Assembly: GCA_035948415.1 (NCBI GenBank)
Contig: DASZJD010000102.1
Coordinates: 1 to 52,618 of the forward strand
Source of the DNA: Acidimicrobiia bacterium
GTDB taxonomy: Bacteria > Actinomycetota > Acidimicrobiia > IMCC26256 > PALSA-555
Direction of reading: 5' to 3'
DNA length: 52,618 nt
A model generated the notes under the pieces. It was not told where the DNA came from. It did no database searches and worked only from the letters and a program-made list of their open reading frames with translations. This document shows, in pieces, positions 9,111-18,078 of the stretch. The translations under genes were made by a program, and so were the position numbers. How positions within the stretch are numbered: position 1 is the first letter of the stretch; the number at the start of each line of letters is the position of its first letter.

Positions 9111-9893
9111 ATGAACATCGCCGTCTGCGTGAAGCAGATCCCCGACCCGGCCCTGCCCGGCGAGCTCGACCCCGAGACGAAGACCCTCAAGCGGGAGGGC
9201 AAGCTCATCCTCGACGAATCGGACAGCTTCGGCGTGGAGATGGCGCTCCAGCTCGCCGACGGGACCGGGGGCGGCGAGGTCACGCTGCTCTCGATGGCCC
9301 CGAACGACGAGGTCTCGGGCCTGCGCACCGCCCTGGCGATGGGCGCGGCGAAGGCGGTCCTGGTGTCGGACCCGGCCCTGGCCGGCAGCGACGCGCTGGC
9401 CACGGCGAAGGTGCTGGCCAAGGCCGTCGAGCGCGCCGGCGCCGTCGACCTGGTGATCACCGCCACCGAATCCACCGACGGGTACACCGGCACCATCTCG
9501 GCCCAGCTGGCCCAGCAGCTCGACTGGCCGTCGCTCACGTTCGCCAAGCACGTCGAGGTCAGCGGCGACACGGTGACGATCCAGCGGCAGACCGAGGCCG
9601 GCTACGACGTCGTCGAGAGCTCGCTGCCCGCGGTCGTGAGCGTGACCGCCGGCGTGGTGGAGCCTCGCTACCCGTCGTTCAAGGGGATCATGGCGGCGAA
9701 GAACAAGCCGGTCGACGCGTGCACCGTCGCCGACCTGGGCCTCTCGCCCGACGAGGTCGGGTGGGCCGGCGCCCGCCAGGAGATCACGGACGTGGCCGCG
9801 GCGCCGGCGCGAGAGGCGGGCGAGAAGATCGAGGACGACGGCAGCGCCCACGAGCAGATCGTCGCCTTCCTGGAACAGCTCAAGGTCATCTGA
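9111..9893 (+). CDS. etfB: Electron transfer flavoprotein beta subunit
   Basis: 260 aa, the usual size of EtfB. It starts MNIAVCVKQIPDP as in nearly all EtfB proteins. It continues with ESDSFGVEMALQLAD, the AMP-binding region LRTALAMGAAKAVLVSD and the signature VITATESTDGYTGT, and ends with the conserved RYPSFKGIMAAKNK. EtfB carries AMP and forms the EtfAB dimer that takes electrons from acyl-CoA dehydrogenases and delivers them to the quinone pool. The ATG at 9111 is fixed by family alignment. It is followed 8 bp downstream by etfA in an operon. Confidence 0.95.
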   Translation: MNIAVCVKQIPDPALPGELDPETKTLKREGKLILDESDSFGVEMALQLADGTGGGEVTLLSMAPNDEVSGLRTALAMGAAKAVLVSDPALAGSDALATAKVLAKAVERAGAVDLVITATESTDGYTGTISAQLAQQLDWPSLTFAKHVEVSGDTVTIQRQTEAGYDVVESSLPAVVSVTAGVVEPRYPSFKGIMAAKNKPVDACTVADLGLSPDEVGWAGARQEITDVAAAPAREAGEKIEDDGSAHEQIVAFLEQLKVI

Positions 9894-9901
9894 GGTCGAC
9901 G

Positions 9902-10870
9902 ATGGGCATCACGAAGGTCTGGGTCTACGCCGAGGCGGACGGCCCGAAGCCGCACGCCAGCACCCTCGAGCTCCTGACGAAGGCCCGCGAGCTCGGCGAC
10001 ACGGTCGAGGCCGTGTACGTGGGCGCCGACGCCGACGCCTTCGCGGGGCCGCTCGGGGAGCACGGGGCGACGACGCTCTACGCCGCCGACCCGGGCGAGG
10101 CGCTGAGCGGCGTGGTCGGCGCCGCCGTGCTCACGGCGCTCGTCGCCGCCCACCAGCCCGACCTCATCCTCTTCGCCCAGACCTACGACGGGCGGGACGC
10201 GATCGGCCGCCTGTCCTCGGCGCTCGACCGGCCGCTGGTGACGAACGGCACCGCGCTCACGGTCGACGGGGACCGCGTGACGGTCGGCACCGCCATCTTC
10301 GGCGGCAACACCCTCGTCGACACCGCGTTCACGGGGCCGGCCCCGTACCTCGCCGCCATCAGGCCGAAGTCCTTCCCCGCCGAGCCGTCCGGCGGGGGTC
10401 CCGCCACCGTGGAGCGGGTCGACGCCGTCGACGCCGGCCGGGCCGGCGAGGCCCGCGTCCTCGAGCGCCACGTCGAGGAGCGCGAGGGCCCGAAGCTCGA
10501 GGAGGCCGCGGTCGTGGTCTCCGGGGGGCGGGGGCTCGGCAGCGCCGAGGCGTACGAGCCGCTCGTCGAGGAGCTGGCCAAGCTGCTCCACGGCGCCTCG
10601 GGGGCGTCCCGGGCCATCGTCGACGCGGGCTGGGTCCCGTACGCGAAGCAGGTGGGCCAGACCGGCAAGGTCGTGAAGCCGAAGCTCTACGTCGCGCTGG
10701 GAATCTCGGGCGCGACGCAGCACCTCGTGGGCATGAAGGGCTCCGACAACATCCTGGCGATCAACAAGGACGGCGAGGCGCCGATCTTCTCGATCGCCGA
10801 CCTCGGCGTCGTCGGCGACGTGCACAAGGTCGTGCCGAAGCTCATCGAGGCGATCAAGGCCAAGCAGTAG
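9902..10870 (+). CDS. etfA: Electron transfer flavoprotein alpha subunit
   Basis: 322 aa, typical for EtfA. The N-terminal half ([12 protein letters not shown]) is the ETF alpha/beta domain. The C-terminal half is the FAD domain, with [21 protein letters not shown], the [20 protein letters not shown] segment, [18 protein letters not shown] and [19 protein letters not shown], all classic EtfA signatures. Partner of EtfB encoded immediately upstream. The likely electron donor in this window is the acyl-CoA dehydrogenase at 6466-7710. ATG at 9902 lies 8 bp after etfB. Confidence 0.95.
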   Translation: MGITKVWVYAEADGPKPHASTLELLTKARELGDTVEAVYVGADADAFAGPLGEHGATTLYAADPGEALSGVVGAAVLTALVAAHQPDLILFAQTYDGRDAIGRLSSALDRPLVTNGTALTVDGDRVTVGTAIFGGNTLVDTAFTGPAPYLAAIRPKSFPAEPSGGGPATVERVDAVDAGRAGEARVLERHVEEREGPKLEEAAVVVSGGRGLGSAEAYEPLVEELAKLLHGASGASRAIVDAGWVPYAKQVGQTGKVVKPKLYVALGISGATQHLVGMKGSDNILAINKDGEAPIFSIADLGVVGDVHKVVPKLIEAIKAKQ

Positions 10871-10882
10871 GCCGTCGCGCCC

Positions 10883-11470
10883 GTGCAGTTCGAGGTGCGG
10901 GCCCTCACCGACGACGAGGTGCGCGCCGCGGGCGGGGTCGCGGCGCGGGCGCTGCGCGACAACCCCATGATGGTGTTCAGCGTCCCCGACGACCCCTTGG
11001 GCCGGCTGCGCGCCGGCTACGACACCTTCGGGGACCGCATCGCGCCCGGCTCGGTCGGCGCGCTGGTCGGCCGCCACGTGATCGGCGTGGCCGCCGCGGC
11101 GCGGCCCGGCGGGTGCGTCGCCGTGACCGCCACCCCCGAGCTGCGCCGGGCGCCGGACCTCCGGCCCGTCGACGCCGTCGGCTACGAGCGGGCCCGCTTC
11201 GTCATCTCGACGATGTGCGACCACGACCCGGCCGAGCGCCACGTCCACGTCGGCCCGGTCGGCGTCGAGCCGGGCGGGCAGGGCCTCGGCGTCGGCGCCG
11301 CGATGCTGCGTGTGGTCTGCGAGCGGCTGGACGCCGAGGGCGAGGTGGGCTGGCTGGAGACGGACCGACCCGAGAACGTCGTCTTCTACCGTCGCCACGG
11401 CTTCGACGTCGACGCCGAGGATCGCCGGCTCGGCTTCCCGATCTGGTTCATGCGCCGACCGCCTGGCTGA
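10883..11470 (+). CDS. GNAT family N-acetyltransferase
   Basis: 195 aa from GTG. The acetyl-CoA-binding motif A is clear at about 114-134 ([20 protein letters not shown]) and motif B follows with [14 protein letters not shown]. It transfers an acetyl group from acetyl-CoA to an amine of unknown identity. It follows etfA by 12 bp and is probably read through from the same transcript, although no functional link to ETF is evident. Confidence 0.85.
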   Translation: MQFEVRALTDDEVRAAGGVAARALRDNPMMVFSVPDDPLGRLRAGYDTFGDRIAPGSVGALVGRHVIGVAAAARPGGCVAVTATPELRRAPDLRPVDAVGYERARFVISTMCDHDPAERHVHVGPVGVEPGGQGLGVGAAMLRVVCERLDAEGEVGWLETDRPENVVFYRRHGFDVDAEDRRLGFPIWFMRRPPG

Positions 11471-11540
11471 GCCGGGGACGGCCGGGCCGCGGCCCCGTCC
11501 CGATCGGGAGCCCGGCGCGCCGCCGCGCGAGGCTCGAGCC

Positions 11541-12020
11541 GTGGACCTCGCCGAGCTGCCGCCGGCGCTGGCGCCGCTCGCGTTCCTGCTCGGCACCTGG
11601 ACCGGCGAGGGCGAGGGCGACTACCCGACGATCGAGCGCTTCGCGTACGCGGAGGAGACGACGTTCGCGTACCCCGGCCGCCCGGTCGTGGCCTACTCGC
11701 AGCGGACGTGGGTCCCGCCCGACGGCGCGCCGTCCCACGCCGAGGTCGGGTACCTGCGGCCGACCGGCGACGGCGCCGAGCTCGTCCTCGCCCACCCGAG
11801 CGGCGTCCTCGAGCTGAGCCTCGGCACGGTGCGGGGCGACCGCCTCGAGCTGACGTCGCGCACGGTCGCGACGACCCCGACGGCGAAGGCGGTGACCGAG
11901 GTGCGCCGCACGTACGAGCGGCGCGGCGACGTGCTCTGGTACCGGCTCGACCTGGCCGCGGTCGGCCTGCCCCTCGGCTTCCACTGCGAGGCGGTGCTGC
12001 GGGCCACGGAGGCGGCCTGA
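11541..12020 (+). CDS. Nitrobindin-like (FABP-fold, DUF1794) heme-binding protein
   Basis: 159 aa from GTG. It shows the nitrobindin/THAP4 signature: LLGTWTGEGEGDYPTIE near residues 15-31, the F(A)Y..ET strand, and a C-terminal segment WYRLDLAAVGLPLGFHCEAV containing the expected proximal His (near 150). These ten-stranded barrels bind ferric heme and can isomerise peroxynitrite to nitrate. It follows the GNAT gene by 70 bp and is separated by about 36 bp from the convergent exonuclease III gene, with a small GC-rich inverted repeat (CCGCC/GGCGG) between. Family assignment is good; the physiological role is inferred. Confidence 0.75.
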   Translation: MDLAELPPALAPLAFLLGTWTGEGEGDYPTIERFAYAEETTFAYPGRPVVAYSQRTWVPPDGAPSHAEVGYLRPTGDGAELVLAHPSGVLELSLGTVRGDRLELTSRTVATTPTAKAVTEVRRTYERRGDVLWYRLDLAAVGLPLGFHCEAVLRATEAA

Positions 12021-12056
12021 GGCGCGAGGCTCGGCGTGGCGCCGCCGCACCGGCGG

Positions 12057-12839
12057 TCAGTCGGCGAGGTCGACGACGAGCGGCGCGTGGTCCGACGGCA
12101 GCTTGCCCTTCCGGGCGTTGCGGTCGACGAGCGCCCAGCGCACCCGGCGCGCCAGCGGCTCGGTGACGAGGACGAGGTCGATCCGCATGCCGCGGTGCTC
12201 GTGGAAGTCGCCCCGGCGGTAGTCCCAGTAGGTGTAGAGCCGGTCCTGGCCGTACACGGCGCGGAAGGCGTCGACGAGGCCCCACGCCTCGAGGTCCCGC
12301 ACCGCCGCCCGCTCGGGCTCGGTGACGTGGGTCGCGCCCTCGAACGCGGCCGGCGACCAGACGTCGCGGTCCTCGGGCGCGACGTTGAAGTCGCCGAGCA
12401 CCGCGAGCGGGTCGTCGGGGGAGGCGGTGGCGTCGAGCCACTCGCGCAGGCGCCGGAGCCAGTCGAGCTTCCGGGCGTAGTAGTCCGAGCCCACCTCGCG
12501 GCCGTTCGGCACGTACACGGTGACGACGCGCACGCCGCCGCACGTCGCCGCCAGCAGCCGCGCGTCGCCTTCGTAGGGGTCGGCGAGCTTGGCGTCGTCG
12601 AACCCGGTGCTCACCTCGTCGATCCCGACGCGGGACAGGATCGCCACGCCGTTCCACTGCCCCTGGCCGTGGTGGACGGCGTCGTAGCCGAGGGCGCCGA
12701 ACGCCAGCTGCGGGAACGCGTCGTCGCTGACCTTCGTCTCCTGGAGGCACACGACGTCGGCGTCGGCGTACGCGAGCCACTCCTCGACGCGGTCCTGGCG
12801 CGCCTTCAACGAGTTGACGTTCCAGGTCGCCAGCCTCAT
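12057..12839 (-). CDS. xth: Exodeoxyribonuclease III
   Basis: 260 aa EEP-fold nuclease. It begins MRLATWNVNSLKAR, then DVVCLQETKV (metal-binding Glu), YVPNGREVGSDYY, VLGDFNVAPEDRDVW (catalytic D and N) and the C-terminal RIDLVLVTE and LPSDHAPLVVDL, with the catalytic Asp-His. This is the complete ExoIII/AP endonuclease set used in base excision repair. The ATG overlaps the stop of the upstream membrane-protein gene by 4 bp (ATGA), showing translational coupling in a three-gene minus-strand operon. Confidence 0.93.
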   Translation of the reverse strand: MRLATWNVNSLKARQDRVEEWLAYADADVVCLQETKVSDDAFPQLAFGALGYDAVHHGQGQWNGVAILSRVGIDEVSTGFDDAKLADPYEGDARLLAATCGGVRVVTVYVPNGREVGSDYYARKLDWLRRLREWLDATASPDDPLAVLGDFNVAPEDRDVWSPAAFEGATHVTEPERAAVRDLEAWGLVDAFRAVYGQDRLYTYWDYRRGDFHEHRGMRIDLVLVTEPLARRVRWALVDRNARKGKLPSDHAPLVVDLAD

Positions 12840-13159
12840 GAGGGCCGCCGGGGCCGGGCCGCGGCCGGGCTCGGCCGGGTGGCGTCGACGGCGATCCGCC
12901 GCCGGACCAGCGCCAGCGCCGCCCCCGCCACGCCGAGGCCGACCACGACCGAGACGACGATCGTGAGCACGCCGCCGCCCCCGCCGGCGTGGTGGGTGAC
13001 CGGCCCGGTGCAGGCCACGTGCGGCCCCGCGGGCCGGCCGTTCGGGCACGGGACGGCGGCGCCGGCGGGTGGCGGCGCAGCGACGGTGCCCGCGGCGGTG
13101 GGACCGAGGAGCACGGTGACGCCGAGCCCGACGGCGGCGACGGCCGCCCGTCCCGTCAT
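12836..13159 (-). CDS. Small secreted/membrane protein of unknown function
   Basis: 107 aa. It has an N-terminal hydrophobic stretch (AAVAAVGLGVTVLLGPTAAGTVAA) typical of a signal peptide. Next is a short extracytoplasmic segment with two cysteines (about 38 and 50) that could pair, and Gly repeats. A C-terminal transmembrane helix (VLTIVVSVVVGLGVAGAALAL, about 65-85) ends in a basic tail. Both ends overlap neighbours by 4 bp: with the phosphotransferase gene upstream and the exonuclease III gene downstream. I do not recognise a family. The tight overlaps argue that it is a real gene. Confidence 0.65.
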   Translation of the reverse strand: MTGRAAVAAVGLGVTVLLGPTAAGTVAAPPPAGAAVPCPNGRPAGPHVACTGPVTHHAGGGGGVLTIVVSVVVGLGVAGAALALVRRRIAVDATRPSPAAARPRRPS

Positions 13160-14544
13160 CGTCGGGCCGGGGCGACGTAGCGCGGGTTCGAGACCTCGAT
13201 CTTGGCCCGCACGGTCGCGCGCGTGACCGCGAGCGCCTCCGGGTCGTCGTCGAGGCCGCCCTCCCGGATCCGGCGGGCCAGTTCGGCGACGAGCGTCGAC
13301 ACGTCGCCGTCGTGGCCGAGGAAGGTCGCGAGGCGCGCTCGGGCCGCGGCGTCGAGCGCGGCGCCGAGCGCGAGCTCGCGCTCGACCATGCCGAGGGCGT
13401 TGACGGCGACGCGGGTGTGGAACCCGACGCGCCCGTTGACGGCGCCCTGCACGTCACGCTCGAGGAACTCGCGGACGGCGGCCACGAGCTCGGCCGCGCT
13501 CGGGCGGTCCTGCAGCGACGGGACGCGATCGGCGCGGGCGGCGCCCGCGCCCGGCGCCGGGTCGGGCGGCCGGTCCTCGTCGTCGAGGAGCTCGAGCAGG
13601 TCCCACTCCATCTCGGCGATCCGGCGTCCCAGCGTCGCCAGCTCGACCGACCGGACGAGCCCCTGGAGGTGGGTCTGGGCCTGGATCTCGCAGATCACCC
13701 CCCACTTCAGGGTCCCGAACGCCTCCCACCAGGCCAGCCGGGCCGGGTCCACGGGGCCGCCGCCGGCGGCGGCGTACGCGGCACCGAGCTCCTCGACGTC
13801 GCCGAAGCCGCCGACGCGGTGCTCGGTCACGCCGAAGCGCCACGACTTCACGCAGAGCCAGCCGAGGTCCTCGAGCGGGTCGCCGAGGTGGGCGAGCTCC
13901 CAGTCGAGGACGGCCCGGAGGCCCTCGGGCCCGACGACCAGGTTCCCGGCGCGGAAGTCGCCGTGCACGAGCGTCAGCTCGTCGACCGAGGGTGCGTCGC
14001 GGGCGAGCCGGCGCAGCCCGAGCTCGAAGGCCGGGTGCGGCTCGCCGAAGCCGTCGAGCACGGCGCGGTACTGGTCGAGCTGCTCTCGGGGGCCGAGCGC
14101 GGCGAGCGGCGGCAGCGCGCCGGTGGGCACGGCGTGGATCCGGGCCGCCTGCGTGCCGCACTGGGCCGCGAGCCGCGGCCGGGCGGCGGCGTACGCGTCG
14201 TCGCGGAGGATCCGACGGGCCACCGTCTCGCCCTCGACCCGGTCCATCACGAAGCCGGTGCCGAGCCCGTCCTCGGGGGTGAGGACGAACCGCACCCGCG
14301 GCGCCAGCACGCCGGCGGCGTGGGCGGCGGCGAGCACGTCGGCCTCGGCGGAGCGCGCGAGCGGGCCGGCGACGTCCGGCGCCGGGTCGCGGCGCAGCAC
14401 GAGGGCGAGCTGGTCCCCGCCGACCCGGGCGTCGAAGGCCCAGGTCTCTCGGGACGCGCCGCCGGAGAGGCGCCGGACGCCGGCGACGGTCGCCTCGCCC
14501 GCCAGGTGGCGCGTCACCGCTGCCGCCAGGGCCGCCGCGTCCAA
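13156..14544 (-). CDS. APH-family phosphotransferase with C-terminal DUF6285-like domain
   Basis: 462 aa from TTG 14544, which is preceded at 8 nt by TAGGCT; the frame extends to 14616 over the neighbour's stop but that part looks non-coding. Residues ~1-330 form an aminoglycoside-phosphotransferase-like kinase: SGGASRETW, the Brenner motif TLVHGDFRAGN and the Mg-binding VLDWELAHLGDP. The last ~110 residues (PSAAELVAAVREFLERDVQ onward) match the DUF6285 tail found on many actinobacterial APH proteins. Relatives near acyl-CoA genes (ACAD10/11 kinase domain, LvaA) phosphorylate hydroxyacyl-CoAs, a better guess here than drug resistance. Confidence 0.85.
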   Translation of the reverse strand: MDAAALAAAVTRHLAGEATVAGVRRLSGGASRETWAFDARVGGDQLALVLRRDPAPDVAGPLARSAEADVLAAAHAAGVLAPRVRFVLTPEDGLGTGFVMDRVEGETVARRILRDDAYAAARPRLAAQCGTQAARIHAVPTGALPPLAALGPREQLDQYRAVLDGFGEPHPAFELGLRRLARDAPSVDELTLVHGDFRAGNLVVGPEGLRAVLDWELAHLGDPLEDLGWLCVKSWRFGVTEHRVGGFGDVEELGAAYAAAGGGPVDPARLAWWEAFGTLKWGVICEIQAQTHLQGLVRSVELATLGRRIAEMEWDLLELLDDEDRPPDPAPGAGAARADRVPSLQDRPSAAELVAAVREFLERDVQGAVNGRVGFHTRVAVNALGMVERELALGAALDAAARARLATFLGHDGDVSTLVAELARRIREGGLDDDPEALAVTRATVRAKIEVSNPRYVAPARR

Positions 14545-14552
14545 GGCGCAGC

Positions 14553-14558
14553 AGCCTA
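14553..14558 (-). promoter_or_regulatory. Possible -10 box (TAGGCT) of the APH-family gene
   Basis: Minus-strand TAGGCT ending 8 nt before the proposed TTG start 14544. It fits the leaderless pattern seen elsewhere in the window, although leaderless TTG starts are unusual. Confidence 0.3.
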
Positions 14559-14602
14559 CGAGCCGGCGTCGGCCGGGCCCGCAGCCGACCGCGCCACTCG
14601 GG

Positions 14603-15616
14603 TCAGGCGGCGACACCCACCGGGCGGCCGTCGACGATCTGGTCCAGGTACTCCGAGAGCCCGAAGCCGACCCGCCCGTCGCTGCGCCACTCCGTCATGC
14701 CCTCCGAGATCCGGGTCACGAGCGGCTCGCCCTCCGGGCTGGTGCGACGGTTGCGGAGGGGGATGAGCGACAGCACGGTGCCGTCGATCACGTGCTCGCC
14801 GTCGGCGGTGGCGGCGACGGCGCGGATGTGCTCGTGGTAGTGGTCGTCGCTGCGCCACGTCGTGTCGAGGGTCACGCGCTCGAGCGGCTGGTACTTCCCG
14901 TCCTCGAGCCACACCCCGCCCACCTGCTGCTCGCCCGTCCGTCGGGTGACGATCGAGACCACGAACCCGGCGTCCTCGCCGAAGTTGCCCGTGAGCCACC
15001 GGTACCACCAGGGCGACTGCCAGAAGCGAGGGCCCCACGAGTGGTCGCGCAGGCCGTAGCCGTCGACGGCCCACTCCTCGTCGCCGACGCGGACGACGCC
15101 GCGGGCGCCGACGTGCTGCTCGTAGTGCCCGCGGGCGAACGCCTCGGCCGCGTCCTCGACGATCGAGGTCCCGTCGTCGTTCACGCGCTCGCCCCCGAGC
15201 ATCGGGGACAGGCCCCGGTACTCGAGGTCGACGGCGCAGCTCGTCCACGGGTTCTCGGTGAACGCCCGGCGGGGGTCGGCCATCTCGAGGGGCCGCTCGA
15301 GGAGGCAGATCTTGCCCTCGTAGCTGACGCGCTGGGCCTCGAACGGCGTCACCACCTCGAAGCGCATGCCGCCGGCGTCGAAGGCGTCGTTCGTCGCGAT
15401 CTCGGGGCGGTGGTAGGTGAACGCGACCCGCCCGTCGGGCAGGTAGAGGCAGGTCGTGAGCTCGGCGTACCCCTCGTTGGCGCGGTTCCCGAGCCGGAGG
15501 AAGCCGCCGAGGCGCTCGCGGGGGTCGAAGTAGTTGAAGTACATGCTCTCGTTGAAGTTCGAGGCCTCCTCGAGCGGGTGCATGTACTCGTCGGCGGGGT
15601 CGAGGCGCAGTCGCAT
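14603..15616 (-). CDS. AttH/Svf1-like (CrtC-type, DUF7064/DUF7065) protein
   Basis: 337 aa from ATG 15616. The diagnostic segment is VDGYGLRDHSWGPRFW near residues 182-197, matching the G-Y-G-x-x-DHxWGxR motif of hydroxyneurosporene synthase/AttH/Svf1 double-lipocalin folds. The start (DPADEYMHPLEEASNFNESMYFNYFD) and the second half (VSIVTRRTGEQQVGGVWLEDG) fit actinobacterial DUF7064/7065 proteins that commonly sit beside APH-DUF6285 kinases. No signal peptide. A role in handling a hydrophobic isoprenoid- or steroid-like ligand is likely but not shown. It is followed by the APH gene on the same strand. Confidence 0.65.
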   Translation of the reverse strand: MRLRLDPADEYMHPLEEASNFNESMYFNYFDPRERLGGFLRLGNRANEGYAELTTCLYLPDGRVAFTYHRPEIATNDAFDAGGMRFEVVTPFEAQRVSYEGKICLLERPLEMADPRRAFTENPWTSCAVDLEYRGLSPMLGGERVNDDGTSIVEDAAEAFARGHYEQHVGARGVVRVGDEEWAVDGYGLRDHSWGPRFWQSPWWYRWLTGNFGEDAGFVVSIVTRRTGEQQVGGVWLEDGKYQPLERVTLDTTWRSDDHYHEHIRAVAATADGEHVIDGTVLSLIPLRNRRTSPEGEPLVTRISEGMTEWRSDGRVGFGLSEYLDQIVDGRPVGVAA

Positions 15617-15706
15617 GCGGCCATCGAACCCGGGCCTCGGCGTCCGGTCAAGCAGGCCGGCTCGGTCGCACCGAACGCGGGCGTGCCGGCCCGCGACCGG
15701 CACCTC

Positions 15707-15712
15707 TAGTCT
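15707..15712 (+). promoter_or_regulatory. Possible -10 box (TAGTCT) of the racemase gene
   Basis: TAGTCT lies 25 nt before GTG 15738, leaving a short leader that includes the GGGGAGGAG Shine-Dalgarno. No clear -35. Confidence 0.3.
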
Positions 15713-15737
15713 CGGACACCGACGTCGGGGAGGAGCC

Positions 15738-16883
15738 GTGGCCGGGCCGCTCGAATCGCTGAAGGTCGTCGAGCTCGTCGGGATCGGGCCCGGCCCGTTC
15801 GCGGCGATGCTGCTCGCCGACATGGGCGCCGACGTGCTGCGCGTCCACCGCGTCGAGTCGGTCGAGCGCGGCTACGACCCCGGCGGCGTCCCCGTCCTCG
15901 ACCGGAACCGCCGCTCCGTCGGCGTCGACCTGAAGCGTCCCGAGGGCGTCGAGACGCTGCTGCGCCTTGTCGAGCAGGCCGACGCCCTCCTCGAGGGGTT
16001 CCGGCCCGGGGTCACCGAGCGGCTCGGGGTCGGGCCGGACGCCTGCCGGGCCCGCAACCCGCGCCTCGTCTACGGGCGGATGACCGGCTGGGGCCAGGAC
16101 GGCCCGATGGCGCACGCCGCCGGCCACGACATCGACTACATCGCCCTGGCGGGGGCGCTCGCCCACTTCGGCCGGGCCGGGGAGAAGCCGACGCCGCCCC
16201 TGAACATGGTCGGGGACTTCGGCGGCGGCGGCATGTTCCTCGCCTTCGGCGTGGTGTGCGGCGTGCTCGAGGCGCGCACCTCGGGGCAGGGCCAGGTCGT
16301 CGACGCCGCGATGGTCGACGGCACCGCCGTCCTCATGTCGATGTTCTGGGGCCTGCGCCACCTCGGCGCCTTCGACGAGGCCCATCGCGGCACGAACGTG
16401 CTCGACACGGGCGCGCCCTTCTACGACACCTACGAGTGCGCCGACGGCGCCTTCGTGGCCGTCGGCGCACTCGAGCCCCAGTTCTACGCCGAGCTGCTGG
16501 CCAAGACGGGCCTCGGCGACGAGGACCTCGGGGAGCAGATGGACCGCAGTGGCTGGTCCCGCCTGCGGGAACGGCTGACCGAGCTGTTCCGGACCAAGAC
16601 CCGCGACGAGTGGCGCGCCGTCCTCGAGGGCAGCGACGCCTGCTTCGCGCCCGTGCTCACCCTCAGCGAGGCCGCCGAGCACCCGCACGTCACCGCGCGC
16701 GGGACCGTCGTGGAGCACGACGGCGTGCTGCAGCCGGCGCCGGCGCCCCGCTTCTCGCGCACGAGGCCCGAGCTGCGCCGGCCGGCCCCGAAACCCGGCG
16801 AGCACACCGACACCGCGCTGCGCGACTGGGGCTTCAGCCCGGGCGAGCTGGCGTCGCTGCGCGACGCCGGCGCCATCCGCTGA
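15738..16883 (+). CDS. Alpha-methylacyl-CoA racemase (CaiB/BaiF family)
   Basis: 381 aa from GTG with a strong Shine-Dalgarno (GGGGAGGAG) directly upstream. It belongs to the class III CoA-transferase fold, but the racemase set is present: AGHDIDYIALAG (H130), NMVGDFGGGGM (D160) and GALEPQFY (E246). These correspond to H126, D156 and E241 of the mycobacterial enzyme MCR, with identical His-Asp spacing. It also keeps GQGQVVDAAMVDG. Such enzymes epimerise 2-methylacyl-CoA so that branched-chain or sterol side chains can enter beta-oxidation. Divergent from the AttH-like/APH genes, which strengthens a branched-lipid or steroid theme. Confidence 0.9.
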   Translation: MAGPLESLKVVELVGIGPGPFAAMLLADMGADVLRVHRVESVERGYDPGGVPVLDRNRRSVGVDLKRPEGVETLLRLVEQADALLEGFRPGVTERLGVGPDACRARNPRLVYGRMTGWGQDGPMAHAAGHDIDYIALAGALAHFGRAGEKPTPPLNMVGDFGGGGMFLAFGVVCGVLEARTSGQGQVVDAAMVDGTAVLMSMFWGLRHLGAFDEAHRGTNVLDTGAPFYDTYECADGAFVAVGALEPQFYAELLAKTGLGDEDLGEQMDRSGWSRLRERLTELFRTKTRDEWRAVLEGSDACFAPVLTLSEAAEHPHVTARGTVVEHDGVLQPAPAPRFSRTRPELRRPAPKPGEHTDTALRDWGFSPGELASLRDAGAIR

Positions 16884-16890
16884 CGCCCGC

Positions 16891-18000
16891 TCAGCGCCCG
16901 TCGACGACGGCGCGGATCGCGGCCAGCCCCTGGTCACGCGCGGTGGTGGTATCGGCCGTCACCGTGACGTGGCCGACCTTCCGGCCGGGGTGGGGGCCCT
17001 TCCCGTAGTCGTGGAGGTGCGCGCCGGTGACGGCGAGCACGCGCTCCCGGTCGGGGAGCGTCCCGAGCGCGTTGACCATGCCGCTGTGACCGCGGGCCTC
17101 CACGGAGCCGAGCGGCCACCCGAGGATGGCGCGCAGGTGGTTCTCGAACTGGCTCGTCACCGCGCCCTCGATCGTCCAGTGACCCGAGTTGTGGACGCGC
17201 GGGGCGAGCTCGTTCACGAGCAGGCGACCGTCTCGCTCGAAGAGCTCCACCGCGAGCGTGCCGACGTGGTCGAGCTCGTCGGCCACGCGGCGCGCGATCG
17301 CGTCCGCGGCGGCCTGGCCCCCCTGCGCGGGACCCGGGGCCGGGGCGCGGGTCGCGCGCAGGATGCCGCCGCCGTGCTCGGTCTCGACGAGCGGGTAGCA
17401 CGCGGTGGTGCCGTCGAGGCCGCGGACGGCGATGATCGACAGCTCGCGGTCGAACGCGACGTGCTCCTCGAGGATCAGCGGCACGTCGCCGAGCGCGGCC
17501 CAGGCCTCGTCGAGGTCGCCGGCCGTCCGCAGCACCCGCTGGCCCTTGCCGTCGTAGCCGCCGCGCCGCGTCTTCAGCACCGCCGGCAGCCCGAGCCGCC
17601 CGACCGCCTCGTCGAGGCCGCCGCGGCCGTCGACGGGCGCGAACGCCGGCACCGGCAGCCCGAGCCGGGCCAGCATCGTCTTCTCGGCCAGCCGGTCCTG
17701 GGCCACCTCGAGCGCCCGGGCGTTCGGGCGCAGCGGCGCGCGCGCGCCGGCCGCCCGCGCCGTCGGGCCCGGCACGCCCTCCCACTCGTAGGTGACGACG
17801 ACGGCGCCCTCGGCCAGGGCGGCGGCGGCGTCGGCGTCGTGGAGCGACGACACCCGCAGCGCCCCGACCGCGGCCGCGGCGGCGTCGGGGGAGGGGTCGA
17901 GGAACCGGAACCGGAGGCCGAGCGGGATGCCGGCCAGGCCGAGCATGCGGCCGAGCTGTCCGCCGCCGAGCACCGCGACGACCGGTCCCGCGCCCTCCAC
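16891..18000 (-). CDS. purK: N5-carboxyaminoimidazole ribonucleotide synthase
   Basis: 369 aa ATP-grasp enzyme of purine biosynthesis (AIR + bicarbonate + ATP to N5-CAIR). It has VAVLGGGQLGRMLGLA at the N terminus, the ATP-grasp lysine region VLKTRRGGYDGKGQRVL, LILEEHVAFDRELS and the PurK signature NELAPRVHNSGHWTIE. The usual TYEFENVP motif is TYEWEGVP here. The ATG is preceded by TAGAAC at 6 nt, a possible degenerate leaderless -10. purE, the normal partner, is not adjacent: the gene is followed by the convergent racemase gene. Confidence 0.93.
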   Translation of the reverse strand: MEGAGPVVAVLGGGQLGRMLGLAGIPLGLRFRFLDPSPDAAAAAVGALRVSSLHDADAAAALAEGAVVVTYEWEGVPGPTARAAGARAPLRPNARALEVAQDRLAEKTMLARLGLPVPAFAPVDGRGGLDEAVGRLGLPAVLKTRRGGYDGKGQRVLRTAGDLDEAWAALGDVPLILEEHVAFDRELSIIAVRGLDGTTACYPLVETEHGGGILRATRAPAPGPAQGGQAAADAIARRVADELDHVGTLAVELFERDGRLLVNELAPRVHNSGHWTIEGAVTSQFENHLRAILGWPLGSVEARGHSGMVNALGTLPDRERVLAVTGAHLHDYGKGPHPGRKVGHVTVTADTTTARDQGLAAIRAVVDGR

Positions 18001-18078
18001 GGTCGCGTTCTACCCCACCGGACGGCCGGTCGCCGGCGGGGCGGGGCCGAAATGGCTCGGACGTTGCGTGGGGTCCGG

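Noticed and set aside
13156-14544. Aminoglycoside resistance gene
   Set aside because: The APH fold is present, but the DUF6285-like tail and acyl-CoA gene context argue for a metabolic kinase.
15738-16883. Second generic CoA-transferase
   Set aside because: The His/Asp/Glu set and spacing match alpha-methylacyl-CoA racemase instead.
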